From the NCBI RefSeq assembly GCF_036088315.1, contig NZ_CP107996.1:6623001-6687000 (forward strand): a stretch of DNA of 64,000 bases, given 5' to 3'. The notes under the pieces are model-generated. The model was not told where the DNA came from. It made no database searches and saw nothing but the letters and a program-made list of their open reading frames with translations. Every line of letters begins with the position of its first letter. Position 1 is the stretch's first letter. The position numbers and the translations under genes are program-made. Of the stretch, positions 52,204 to 61,065 are shown piece by piece. Source of the stretch: Streptomyces sp. NBC_00344 (GTDB lineage Bacteria > Actinomycetota > Actinomycetes > Streptomycetales > Streptomycetaceae).

Positions 52204-53130
52204 TCAACAGGTGTTCGCGGGCCCGTCCGGGTGGAGGCGCCGGTCCCGGAGCGAATCGAGTAGCCGCCGTTCTTCATCCGTCAGCACGAGTGCGCCCGCT
52301 GCCACGTTGTCGACGAGGTGTTCCGGGTTGCCGGTCCCGGGGATCGCCAACACATGGTCGCCCTGCCGCAGGATCCATGCCAGACGGACCTGCGCGGGTG
52401 AGACGCCGTGCGCGCGGGCCACAGTGTGAACCTGGTCGTGCTCGGCCCTGACGGCTCCGGCCTCGCGTCCCTCCCCGGCGATGGCGAAGAAGGGCACGAA
52501 CGCGATGCCGCGAGCCGCGCATGCCCGGAGCATCTCGTCTCCGCCGGGCGCGTCGATGCCGAAGCGGTTCTGGACGCATACCACGGGGGCGATCTCCTGG
52601 GCCTGGGCCACGTGCTCCGGTCGGGCGCCGGAGATGCCGAGATGCCGGATGAGCCCGGCGCCGCGCAGCTCGGCAAGAGCACCGAAGTGCTCACTGATGG
52701 AATCCTGGCCCATGAGGCGCAGGTTGACCACGTCGAGGTGGTCGCGGCCGAGTTGACGCAGATTCTCCTCGACCTGACCGCGCAGTTGGTCGGGCCGCGC
52801 CGGGGTGCCCCACTCGCCGTCGGCATCCCTCGCCGGGCCGACCTTGGTGACGATGACGAGGTCGTCCGCGTAAGGCGCCAGCGCCGAGTTGATCAGTTCG
52901 TTGGCGGAGCGCAGCCGGGAGAAGTAGAAGGCAGCGGTGTCGATGTGGTTGATGCCGAGTTCGACCGCACGGCGGATGACACCGATTGCCTGGCCGCGGT
53001 CGCTGGGTGTGCCCTGGTGGAAAGCTGCGCTGCCTGTCAGGCGCATCGCGCCGAAGCCCATCCGGTTGACCTCCAGGTCACCGAGCAGCCACGTGCCGGC
53101 AGCGTCCGCAACGAGCGGGTGCGACGTCAT
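52204..53130 (-). CDS. Aldo/keto reductase
   Basis: A 308-residue (beta/alpha)8 NADPH-dependent reductase. Conserved parts are MGFGAMRLTG, HIDTAAFYFSRLRSANELIN (Asp and Tyr of the tetrad), VTKVGP (Lys) and the coenzyme end LAIPGTGNPEHLVDN. The usual tetrad His is replaced: the strand reads LDVVNLRLMGQD, as in the YdbC-like subgroup, so catalysis may differ. The substrate is unknown. ATG 53130 follows GAGGGAAGAG. It lies upstream of the DHA2 pump gene. Confidence 0.9.
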   Translation of the reverse strand: MTSHPLVADAAGTWLLGDLEVNRMGFGAMRLTGSAAFHQGTPSDRGQAIGVIRRAVELGINHIDTAAFYFSRLRSANELINSALAPYADDLVIVTKVGPARDADGEWGTPARPDQLRGQVEENLRQLGRDHLDVVNLRLMGQDSISEHFGALAELRGAGLIRHLGISGARPEHVAQAQEIAPVVCVQNRFGIDAPGGDEMLRACAARGIAFVPFFAIAGEGREAGAVRAEHDQVHTVARAHGVSPAQVRLAWILRQGDHVLAIPGTGNPEHLVDNVAAGALVLTDEERRLLDSLRDRRLHPDGPANTC

Positions 53131-53828
53131 CTCTTCCCTCAACTCCATCCGATCGGCCACCACCGGTCGACGACTTGAGACGCGGCGGTCCTGGAGTATG
53201 GGCGGGTGACATGTCTGGCGGGAAGGTACGGAGCATCGGGGGAATGTCACAGGGTGACCGGGAACCCCGCACACGCAGTCCGAGTTGTAACTGGTGATGC
53301 CTCGGCCCCGCGCTCTCCCTTGTCAGGAACGGATCCTGATGAGGCGCGTGGCAGTCGTGAGACGGCTGAAGACGTCGTACGCGCGCACATCGCACCGCGT
53401 GGCGGCCGCTCCGAACTGCTTCAACGTGTTGATCGCCCGTTCCACCGAGTTCCGCGCCCGGTGACGGCCTGGTCGAAGCCGGCGGTCAGCCGGTCGTGCG
53501 GCCCGCATCTGCGGACCGCCGCCCGCTCGCCGCGCGGCTGCCGGCCGGCTCAGCGGCAGACTTCATAGCCGCCTGCCGCCACCGACGAGCGGCACACCCG
53601 CTCGATATTTTTCCACTATGCGCTGGACCCTGGCACCCGAGGCCCGGCAATCCGTACGTTCTGTACCCGCTGCGCGCCGTGAGTTCCGCGGCCGCCCGTG
53701 ACAGCCCCCCGGCCGGTGGTGTGGGGCCGTGGGCGGGGTCTGACAGCCGAGCGGTTCCGCCGGGAGTTGAGTAACTTTGTCCTATGGGTCCAAGTGAGGG
53801 GCCGGGTCAGCTGCGAGGACCGCGAGTG
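53131..53828. other. 698-bp stretch around an IS relic
   Basis: No intact gene. It holds the aldo/keto reductase promoter (minus), the IS5-like transposase fragment at 53323-53508, and the promoter of the phosphatase gene (plus). No terminal inverted repeats were found. Confidence 0.4.
53323..53508 (-). pseudogene. C-terminal fragment of an IS5-family transposase
   Basis: The minus-strand frame reads RNSVERAINTLKQFGAAATR followed by CDVRAYDVF before its stop. This is the last part of IS5-group DDE transposases, where the catalytic Glu (in VERAI) lies in the conserved R-N-x-V-E-R-x-x-x-x-L-K pattern. The upstream ~200 residues with both catalytic Asp are missing, as are inverted repeats. It is an old insertion remnant. 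Confidence 0.65.
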
Positions 53829-54962
53829 ATGCGATCCCCCACGGCCCGGTTCGTGACGGCGCTGCTGGTCGTCGTTGTTCTGCTGGCGTTCGATGAGCTG
53901 GGCGGCTCACGTGTGCGGATTGCCGGCCTGCTGGTGGCGGTTCCGGCCTTGTCCGCGGTGTTCCTGGGCCCCGCAGCGGTCCTGGTGGTGGCCGTCGTAT
54001 CCATGACAGCCGCCGTGGTGGCGGGCGCCAGCAACGGACAGCTGGGTGACGAGAACTTCACCATTGTCCTGATCACTATGGTGCTGATCAGTGTGGCCTC
54101 TGTGAGGGCGGCCGCCGCCCGAACGCGGCGCGAGCGCCAGCTCGCCCAGGCTCGGTGGGTGGCTGCCGTGACCCAGAGGGCGCTCATGCCGCCGTTGCCG
54201 GCACGCCTGGGCTCGCTGACGCTGGCGTCGATGTATCTGGCCGCCGACGACGAAGCGGCCATCGGCGGAGACCTGTACGCCGTGGCCCGCCTGGACGACG
54301 GGGAGATCAGGCTGATCGTGGGCGACGTGCAGGGCAAGGGGCTGGGGGCCACGGAACTGGCGGGCTTCCTGCTGGCAGCCTTCCGACGCGCCGCCAGGCG
54401 CCGCGTCCCGTTGCGAGAGCTGCCCGGGGACCTCGACCGAGCAATCCGCGAGGACATGTCGGACCTCGCTGTGTCCACGCCGGTACCACCCGGCACGCCG
54501 GCGACTCCGCCAGGCCCGCTCGGCCCGGAGAGCTTCATCACCGCCGTCCTGGTCGACGTGCAGGACGGCGGCCGGATGTTGCGTTTCGTCAGCTGCGGGC
54601 ACCCACCGCCGCTCCTGCTGCGTGAGGACGGGGTCCTCGCGCTGACTTCGGATGTGCCGGCTCTGCCCCTTGGCCTGGGCGACCTCGGGCAGGCCACGCA
54701 GGAGGCCGGCACCTGCCCGCTGGGCAGGGGGGACATCCTGCTCCTCTACACCGACGGAGTGATCGAGACCCGTAACGCGAAGGGCGCCTTTTATCCGCTC
54801 GCGGACCGGCTTGCCGGTCTGAGCGGCGGAACTCCGGCCCAACTGCTGCGGGCCGTCCAGGAGGATCTGGAGCACTACGCGGCCTCCCGACTCAGCGATG
54901 ACGTGGCTATGGTCGCGATCCAGCGGACAGGAGAAGCAGACCCTGAGCGGCAGATCAGCTGA
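53829..54962 (+). CDS. Membrane-anchored SpoIIE/PP2C-type serine phosphatase
   Basis: A 377-residue phosphatase. The first ~100 residues contain about four helices; the SpoIIE domain (about 130-370) has the metal-binding set GGDLYAV, VGDVQGKG, LYTDGVIETR and LSDDVAMVAI. Such enzymes dephosphorylate anti-anti-sigma factors and so release alternative sigma factors. No cognate kinase or antagonist is nearby. ATG 53829 (GAGGA upstream) is preferred; ATG 53784 is an alternative. Similar in plan to the phosphatase at 58161. Confidence 0.9.
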   Translation: MRSPTARFVTALLVVVVLLAFDELGGSRVRIAGLLVAVPALSAVFLGPAAVLVVAVVSMTAAVVAGASNGQLGDENFTIVLITMVLISVASVRAAAARTRRERQLAQARWVAAVTQRALMPPLPARLGSLTLASMYLAADDEAAIGGDLYAVARLDDGEIRLIVGDVQGKGLGATELAGFLLAAFRRAARRRVPLRELPGDLDRAIREDMSDLAVSTPVPPGTPATPPGPLGPESFITAVLVDVQDGGRMLRFVSCGHPPPLLLREDGVLALTSDVPALPLGLGDLGQATQEAGTCPLGRGDILLLYTDGVIETRNAKGAFYPLADRLAGLSGGTPAQLLRAVQEDLEHYAASRLSDDVAMVAIQRTGEADPERQIS

Positions 54963-55157
54963 GGCCGTGTCGCGCGACTGAATGGCGTGAGGGCAGTTCC
55001 CGTGAACGCATGCGGCGGGCTCCTCGCGCCGGGGGCCGGCGCGCAGCGCCCTCGGAAAGGTCACGTCCCGAGGACGCGGGTGCGGGGGATGGCATCGGTT
55101 TCCGCGCCTCCCGATGCCATGATTGGGACACGCGTTTGGATTGATGCAGGGAGAGCC

Positions 55158-56093
55158 GTGCCCTACGAACTCACCAACCGCCTGGTCATCGGTGTCGCGT
55201 CCAGCGCTCTGTTCGACCTGGCGGAGGCGGATGCCGTCTTCCGCGACCAGGGCGAGGAACCCTACCGCGCTTACCAGGAGACCCACCTGGCCGACACCCT
55301 CGGCCGTGGCGTGGCTTTCTCCTTCATCCGCAGACTGCTGTCCCTGAACAACCTGCACCCACTCGGCGATCCTCTCGTAGAGGTCATCGTCCTGTCCCGC
55401 AACGACCCCGACACCGGCCTGCGGGTCATGCGGTCCATCCAGTCCCACGGCCTGCCGATCAGCCGGGCCATTTTCATGCAGGGGCGCTCGCCGTACCACT
55501 TCATGCCGGCCCTGAACATGTCGCTGTTCCTCTCCGCGAACGAGACAGACGTCCGTGAGGCCGTCGCCCTCGGCCTGCCTGCTGGGTACGTACTCGGGTC
55601 CGCGTTTGCCGACGATGCCGATGACCAGGACCTGCGCATCGCCTTCGACTTCGACGGGGTCCTCGCCGACGACGCCTCGGAACAGGTCTACCAGGCCGAC
55701 GGAATAGAGAAGTTCCGCTCGCACGAGACCGTGAACGCCGCAACTCCGCACGACCCCGGCCCGCTGCGGGACTTCCTCGCCAGTGTGAACCGCGTCCAGC
55801 GGCACGAGGAGGAGCAGCGCACAAGGGATCCGGACTACAAGATCCGCGTCCACGTCTCGCTCGTCACCGCCCGCAACGCACCGGCCCACGAACGTGCGGT
55901 GCGCAGCCTGAAGAACTGGGGTGTGACAGTCAACGACGCGTTCTTCCTCGGCGGCATCGACAAGGGTGCGGTCATGCGGATCCTGAAGCCGCACATCTTC
56001 TTCGACGACCAGGTGGGCCACCTGACCGGCACCTCGCACACCACACCCAGCGTTCATGTGCCCTTCGGCAAGGTGAATGAGGCTCCCGCCTGA
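55158..56093 (+). CDS. 5'-nucleotidase family protein (cytosolic 5'-NT type I-like)
   Basis: A 311-residue protein of the family related to vertebrate cytosolic 5'-nucleotidase I. FDLAEADAVFRDQGEEPYRAYQ, LSRNDPDTGLRVMRSI, and the HAD-like motif IAFDFDGVLADDASEQVYQ near 160-178 (DxD nucleophile) are visible. HIFFDDQVGHL near 285 gives the C-terminal acidic motif. It probably removes phosphate from 5'-nucleotides. GTG 55158 follows GGGAGAG. It converges with the unknown gene pair at 56120-57792. Confidence 0.85.
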   Translation: MPYELTNRLVIGVASSALFDLAEADAVFRDQGEEPYRAYQETHLADTLGRGVAFSFIRRLLSLNNLHPLGDPLVEVIVLSRNDPDTGLRVMRSIQSHGLPISRAIFMQGRSPYHFMPALNMSLFLSANETDVREAVALGLPAGYVLGSAFADDADDQDLRIAFDFDGVLADDASEQVYQADGIEKFRSHETVNAATPHDPGPLRDFLASVNRVQRHEEEQRTRDPDYKIRVHVSLVTARNAPAHERAVRSLKNWGVTVNDAFFLGGIDKGAVMRILKPHIFFDDQVGHLTGTSHTTPSVHVPFGKVNEAPA

Positions 56094-56119
56094 GTGCAGC
56101 GCGGGCGGCGGCCCCCGCG

Positions 56120-56887
56120 TCATGGCTCGCGCGTCAGCATTCCGAGGAGCCTGCTGGTGACGTCGTCCTTGCCTGCCGCCGGGTCCGGCACCAGTGTGTC
56201 CCTGTCGCTGGGGTCCCGGGCAAGGACGTGCAGCCGCCCTCCACTGCGGGCGAGGATCAGATCACTGCTGGTGCCCGCGATCTCGGCCGATCCCTGTGCG
56301 GTGTAGTGCGTGACAGTGACCAGAGCGGAACGCTCCGCGGCAGCGAGCACGGCCTCGGCGTCCCTCTCCGGATCGTGCTCCGCCACCGGGCCCCGCGGCA
56401 GCCAGTCGGTGAGCATTCTCAGGGACTCGTCGAGCTTGTACAGGCCGATCCGGTGGACGCCGAGCGCGTCGATGCGGATCACGAGGCAGATCCGCTCGGG
56501 CTGGGGGAGCAGCAGGATCCGCCATGGCTCACCCGGCGCCGAGCCGGTGGTGCGGGCATCGAGCACCTCGCGGGCCCGTTGCTGGAACGCCACCGCGATG
56601 CCCAGGTCACCCTGCACCTGAACCTGCTCGCTCGTAGAACCCGCCAGAATCAGCTGGCGTGCCGCGAGCGAGCGGACGGCCTCGGCGAGTACGTCGTCCG
56701 ACGGCCTGGCCTCGAGGAAGTCGACGATCGCGTCCACGGCGGTGAGCTCTGCGACGGTGTACGCACCGAGCAGCACCGGTCCGGTGTTCACCAGTTCCAC
56801 CACGGCCGAGACCAGCCCCGCGGGGACGGCGGCCGCGCCGGGTTCGGACGGAGTCGCGGCGGGCACGTCACGCTGATCGCCGCTCAC
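56120..56887 (-). CDS. Unknown protein, second gene of a coupled pair
   Basis: A 255-residue soluble protein, acidic and rich in Ala, Leu and Val, with no membrane segment. A helical first half (AVDAIVDFLEARPSDDVLAE) is followed by a predicted beta-sheet part (WRILLLPQPERICLVIRIDA and HRIGLYKLDESLRML). Loosely recalls EspG-like chaperone layout, but the similarity is too weak to assign. GTG 56887 overlaps the stop of the upstream gene (GTGA) and follows GGGAGG, so translation of the two is coupled. Function unknown. Confidence 0.65.
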   Translation of the reverse strand: MSGDQRDVPAATPSEPGAAAVPAGLVSAVVELVNTGPVLLGAYTVAELTAVDAIVDFLEARPSDDVLAEAVRSLAARQLILAGSTSEQVQVQGDLGIAVAFQQRAREVLDARTTGSAPGEPWRILLLPQPERICLVIRIDALGVHRIGLYKLDESLRMLTDWLPRGPVAEHDPERDAEAVLAAAERSALVTVTHYTAQGSAEIAGTSSDLILARSGGRLHVLARDPSDRDTLVPDPAAGKDDVTSRLLGMLTREP

Positions 56888-57792
56888 GTCGGCCCTCCCG
56901 TCCGCCACCAGCCGACCGCCGGTGGTACGCGGCTCTCACGGAAGACCGCTGCGGCGCTGCGTGACGGCGTCTCGGTGATCCACACCTCGGAACTGCCGAA
57001 CAACCCACGTCCCGCTCTGCCGGTCAGCGACCGGCCCAGCTCTTCGGTCAGGTCGGCCCGGTCCGGGGGAGGGAACCTGGCCGCCAGATCCTGGGAGGCG
57101 GAGGTGACATCATCGGCCGCCTCGATCCGGCGCAGAGCCTGGGTCAGCAACCCTGCGACCGCGGGTGTCAGAGACGTGGACACGGCCAGTACGGGCGCCA
57201 GGTACATCGGGTACCGCTCGGTCATCCGAGACAGTCCCCAGGGGCCGACGTTGCTGCGGGTGAGCCGGTAGATCACATAGTCCATGAGATGCCGGAGGTC
57301 GCTCATGCTGGGCAGCTTGCGACCGCCGAAGGCAGCCGGTGTCTTCTCCAGCTGCACCCAGGTGCCCTGGGCGGTGCGTCCGTGCAGCTTCTCCCGCACC
57401 ACGTCCCCGCGCATCCCGATGTCGGGATAGAGCGACTTGTCGATGTCCCGGTGGTGGCTGGACAGGCGCGGATGGCTGACCTCGTCGAACCGCCAGTCCT
57501 CGTACAACTGTGGGTCGTCCACCAGCACATGTCCGCCGCACAGCACGTCGTGCAACTGCGGCACCTGGAGCCCGTGCCGTTCCAGATCGGAAAGGATCAC
57601 CGCTTCCTCCGGGCTGAGGCGTCGGGTCGCCGCGATCAGCCCCTTGCGGTAGGCGCCTGCCCGCGCCGTGATCTCGATCATGAGCCGGACCCGGTTGCGC
57701 GCCTCGTCGGCCTGCCGGGCGCGCGTGCCGGAAGGCGTCACGCCGGGAAGCTTTGTGTGCCTGACCCATGCCAGTGTGTGCTTGCGCTCCAC
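56884..57792 (-). CDS. Unknown protein, first gene of a coupled pair
   Basis: A 302-residue soluble protein starting at GTG 57792. Its N-terminal ~75 residues are rich in Arg and helical (RVRLMIEITARAGAYRKGLI). The middle has charged conserved-looking motifs, DVLCGGHVLVDDPQLYEDW, SSHHRDIDKSLYPDIG and DYVIYRLTRSNVGPWGLSRM, which could form an active or nucleic-acid-binding site. No family was recognised. It overlaps the following gene by 4 bp. The pair sits between a nucleotidase gene and a SpoIIE phosphatase gene. Confidence 0.65.
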   Translation of the reverse strand: MERKHTLAWVRHTKLPGVTPSGTRARQADEARNRVRLMIEITARAGAYRKGLIAATRRLSPEEAVILSDLERHGLQVPQLHDVLCGGHVLVDDPQLYEDWRFDEVSHPRLSSHHRDIDKSLYPDIGMRGDVVREKLHGRTAQGTWVQLEKTPAAFGGRKLPSMSDLRHLMDYVIYRLTRSNVGPWGLSRMTERYPMYLAPVLAVSTSLTPAVAGLLTQALRRIEAADDVTSASQDLAARFPPPDRADLTEELGRSLTGRAGRGLFGSSEVWITETPSRSAAAVFRESRVPPAVGWWRTGGPT

Positions 57793-58160
57793 CTGGCCAG
57801 TACAGCACAGCCTTCAAGTGCCCGCACCGGCTCAGCTTCCGGTCCGCAGTCTGCGGGTGAGCGGTGCTCTCGCCGGAGAGCGGTGCGGCAGGACCGGTGA
57901 CCACCGGGGCCGGACCGACGCCGGCTGATGCTGACCGTGCTGCTGCGGGGTGCCCGACACATCGGCCCCGGCTTGTCCGCCCAGTGGCGCGTCACCGAAG
58001 CGGTGAGACACAGGCACCCGTCCGCCCACTCACGAGGGAGCGCCGGAGCCTGCGGTACGGCCGGGGGGACGCGCCAACCGGATGGCTGGGAAGTGCGTCG
58101 TCGGGGCCGAAGTTCAACTGCCCGAATCACCTGGTGTATAACGGAATGCTTTGTCCAGTT
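57793..58160. other. 368-bp divergent promoter region
   Basis: Separates the unknown pair (minus) from the phosphatase gene (plus). No gene is supported. The last 60 bp are AT-rich for this genome and probably contain the phosphatase promoter. Confidence 0.4.
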
Positions 58161-59291
58161 ATGATGCGTTTTGTGATCAGTTTTCGACGGTTGCTGAGTC
58201 GCCGTCATCCCTACGGCGGCCGGTGGGGCGTTGCCCAGCTGTCCCCGGTGATCCTCACCATCCTCATCACCGCCTTGGCGTGGCCCACACCGAGGGAGAT
58301 CGCCTTCAGCCGCCTCCTGCCCGCAGCGCCCGCCCTCGCTGCCGCGATGTGGACCGTGCTTCCCACGATCCTGCTGGGGGCGGTCTGCCTGCTGATCATG
58401 ATCAGCCTCGGGCTCGTCTACACCGACCTGGGGACGCCGTACACGGCGGCCGCGATCGTCGCTGTCACCTTGGCGGCCGCATATGCAAGCCATGTCCGGC
58501 TCCAGCGGGAGGACACGCTCATCCGAGTCCGGCTCGTCGCCGACGCGGCACAGACGGTGCTGCTGCGTCCGCTGCCGCGCCGCATCCAGAACATCGAGAT
58601 CGAGTCGCTGTATCTGGCGGCCCAGGAGCAGGCCCGGATCGGCGGCGACTTCTACGAGGCGGCCGACACGCCCCATGGCGTGCGGCTGCTCATCGGTGAC
58701 GTACGCGGCAAGGGCCTGCCAGCGGTGGGTGCGGCCGCGGCGGTGATCAGCTGCTTCAGGGAGGCCGCGTTCGACGAGCCGGACCTGACAGGCGTCATCC
58801 GGCGTCTGGAGGCGAGCATAACCCGCTACAGTGCCGCGGTCCCTGCTCAAGACCTGCTGGAACGCTTCGCCACGACTGTTCTCGCCGAGATCCAGCCCGG
58901 CAGCGGCCACGTCAGACTCCTCAACTGCGGACACCCCCCGCCGCTGCTTGCGCACCGGGCGGAAATCCGTGTCCTGGAACCCACCGCTCCCTCGCCTCCC
59001 CTCAACCTCGCGTCGCTGATCGGAGACCGCTACTGCGTCGACACCTTCGCTTTCGTCCCCGGCGACCAGCTGCTGCTCTACACCGACGGGGTGACGGAGA
59101 CCCGGGACCGTGCCGGCGAGTTCTTCCCGCTGCCGGAATGGATGCGGCGGCAAGGCCCGGCACCACCGCGCGAGCTGCTCGACCGGCTTCACCGGGACCT
59201 GTTCGACTACAGCGGCGGAAAGTTGGACGACGACATTGCGGCCCTCACCGTGCGGTGCCCGGGCGACCTCGCGCAGACCCCCGGAACGTGA
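58161..59291 (+). CDS. Membrane-anchored SpoIIE/PP2C-type serine phosphatase
   Basis: A 376-residue phosphatase with about three hydrophobic helices in the first 115 residues (SPVILTILITALAW, AAMWTVLPTILLGAVCLLIM, AAAIVAVTLAAAYA). The SpoIIE domain has GGDFYEAADT, IGDVRGKGLPAVG, LYTDGVTETRDRAG and LDDDIAALTVRCPGD. The family resets sigma-factor partner switches. ATG 58161 and ATG 58164 are adjacent; either may serve. A near twin in layout lies 4.3 kb upstream. Confidence 0.9.
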   Translation: MMRFVISFRRLLSRRHPYGGRWGVAQLSPVILTILITALAWPTPREIAFSRLLPAAPALAAAMWTVLPTILLGAVCLLIMISLGLVYTDLGTPYTAAAIVAVTLAAAYASHVRLQREDTLIRVRLVADAAQTVLLRPLPRRIQNIEIESLYLAAQEQARIGGDFYEAADTPHGVRLLIGDVRGKGLPAVGAAAAVISCFREAAFDEPDLTGVIRRLEASITRYSAAVPAQDLLERFATTVLAEIQPGSGHVRLLNCGHPPPLLAHRAEIRVLEPTAPSPPLNLASLIGDRYCVDTFAFVPGDQLLLYTDGVTETRDRAGEFFPLPEWMRRQGPAPPRELLDRLHRDLFDYSGGKLDDDIAALTVRCPGDLAQTPGT

Positions 59292-59617
59292 GGCACGGAT
59301 CGTGTCACCCTCTGCCGGGCCAGTCACGGCCGGCATCGTGCAGGGGGCACGGCGTCCGGCGTGCTCTTCGAGACTTCGGGCGATGGGCTGGAAACGACCG
59401 TGCGCCGGCAGCCGGCCCAGCAGGCGAAGCACTGCGCCCGCCGACCGAAGCGCTGTCCGGGGCGCAGGGGAATCCACCGGGCCGGATGTCTGTGCTGACG
59501 TCGTAGCGACCGACCGCCGTCCGTCGAAGGCCCGGGACGCTGCCGTGACGACTCGACGGGCCTCCTCGCCCGCCGCGCCCTCGTCGACCGGGGCCTCCGC
59601 CGGAAGACGGTGCCGCC
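59292..59617. other. 326-bp stretch without a gene
   Basis: Between the phosphatase and the DHA2 transporter genes on the same strand. No coding frame or repeat was recognised. Confidence 0.4.
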
Positions 59618-61030
59618 ATGGTGCGCGCCGGTAGCCCCCGAGCCGATCGATCGAATGGGCCCGCTGCTCCGAAACAGCCCCTGACCCCGCTTCTCGCGGT
59701 CTGTGCGGGCTATTTCATGGTCATTCTGGACGTGACGGTCATCAACGTCGCCGTTCCAGCGATCGGACGGGAACTGTCGGCCTCCCTCACCGGCATTCAG
59801 TGGATCACGGACGGCTACACCTTGGTATTCGCCGGCCTGTTGCTCACCGGTGGGGCGCTGGGCGACAGGCTGGGACACCGCCGGGTCTTCTGTGCCGGCG
59901 TGGTGGTGTTCACCGTCGCATCGGCCGGCTGTGGACTGGCCCCGAATACCGAGGCGCTGGTAGCCGCCCGGCTGTTGGAAGGCCTCGGGGCGGCACTGAT
60001 CGTGCCGGGTTCCCTCGCCCTCCTCCAGCAGGCGTATCCGTCACCCGCCGAACGCTCCCGGGCCTTCGGGGTATGGGGCTCCGTCGCGGGCACGGCCGCC
60101 TGCGCCGGCCCTCTGCTGGGCGGCCTCCTGGTCACCACCGTGGGCTGGCGCTGGGTGTTCTTCATCAACCTGCCCGTCGGATGCGTCTGCCTGTTGCTCA
60201 CGCTGCGCCATGTGGCTGCTTCGGCCCGGCGCCCCGGCCGCCCCGTGGACTGGCCGGCCCAGTGCGCGCTGATCGTGACGGTGGCGCTGCTGACCGCCGT
60301 ACTCAACGAGGCAGGACGGCGTGGCTGGGCGGACCCTCTCATCCTCGCCGGGGCAGGTCTCTGTCTGGTGGCAGCCGCCGCCTTCGTCCTGCGCGAGCAT
60401 CTGGCCCGCAGACCCGTGCTGCCGCTGCGGCTGCTGCGCTCCCGGGCGATGAGCGGGGGAGCGGCCATCGGCCTGCTGTTCAACTTCGCCTTCTACGGCA
60501 TGATCTTCACCGCGAGTCTGTACTTCCAGCACGAACGCGGTCTGTCCGCGCTGCGCACCGGGATCGCCCTCTTCCCGGCGGTTGCCATGACGATGTTCGC
60601 CTCCGTCCTGTCCGGGCGACTGGCAGGCGTCACCGGACACCGCCCGCTCGTGGTCACGGGCATGCTCCTGGGAGCGGCGGGGCTGGCCGGCTGGGCCGCC
60701 GCCGGGCCGGATCCCGGGTATCTGCTGCTCGTGGGGCCGATGATGGCGGCGGGGTTCGGCACATCCTTCGCCCTCACCGGATCAACCGCCACCGCGATGT
60801 CAGCCGCCCCCGAGCACTACTCGGGCACCGCATCCGCCCTGTTCAACACCACCCGCCAGGTGGGCAGTGCCGCAGGCGTCGCGCTGGGAGGCTCGTTGCT
60901 GGCCGCCGCGTCAGGCTTCACCAGCGGACTGCGGGTCAGCATGGCCATTGGGGCGACGGCGTACCTGACGGCCGCCGCGCTCGCGCTCTTCTGCATCCCA
61001 CCGAAGGCACCCCGGCACGCAACGGACTGA
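59618..61030 (+). CDS. MFS transporter, DHA2 (14-helix) family
   Basis: A 470-residue drug:H+ antiporter-2 type pump. FMVILDVTVINVAVPAIGRE in helix 1, GIQWITDGYTLVFAGLLLTG, motif A GDRLGHRR near 85 and AGPLLGGLLVTTVGWRWVFF are the family marks. It converges with the sbnA-like gene 35 bp downstream and may export the product of the diaminopropionate cluster, but it could equally be an independent resistance pump. The ATG at 59618 follows a weak ribosome binding site. Confidence 0.88.
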   Translation: MVRAGSPRADRSNGPAAPKQPLTPLLAVCAGYFMVILDVTVINVAVPAIGRELSASLTGIQWITDGYTLVFAGLLLTGGALGDRLGHRRVFCAGVVVFTVASAGCGLAPNTEALVAARLLEGLGAALIVPGSLALLQQAYPSPAERSRAFGVWGSVAGTAACAGPLLGGLLVTTVGWRWVFFINLPVGCVCLLLTLRHVAASARRPGRPVDWPAQCALIVTVALLTAVLNEAGRRGWADPLILAGAGLCLVAAAAFVLREHLARRPVLPLRLLRSRAMSGGAAIGLLFNFAFYGMIFTASLYFQHERGLSALRTGIALFPAVAMTMFASVLSGRLAGVTGHRPLVVTGMLLGAAGLAGWAAAGPDPGYLLLVGPMMAAGFGTSFALTGSTATAMSAAPEHYSGTASALFNTTRQVGSAAGVALGGSLLAAASGFTSGLRVSMAIGATAYLTAAALALFCIPPKAPRHATD

Positions 61031-61065
61031 AGCCCGCGGCGCTGCGGAGCAACGTCGCCCTGATC

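Noticed and set aside
53907..56123. 738-codon minus-strand open frame
   Set aside because: It is antisense to the SpoIIE phosphatase and the nucleotidase genes, both with clear motifs.
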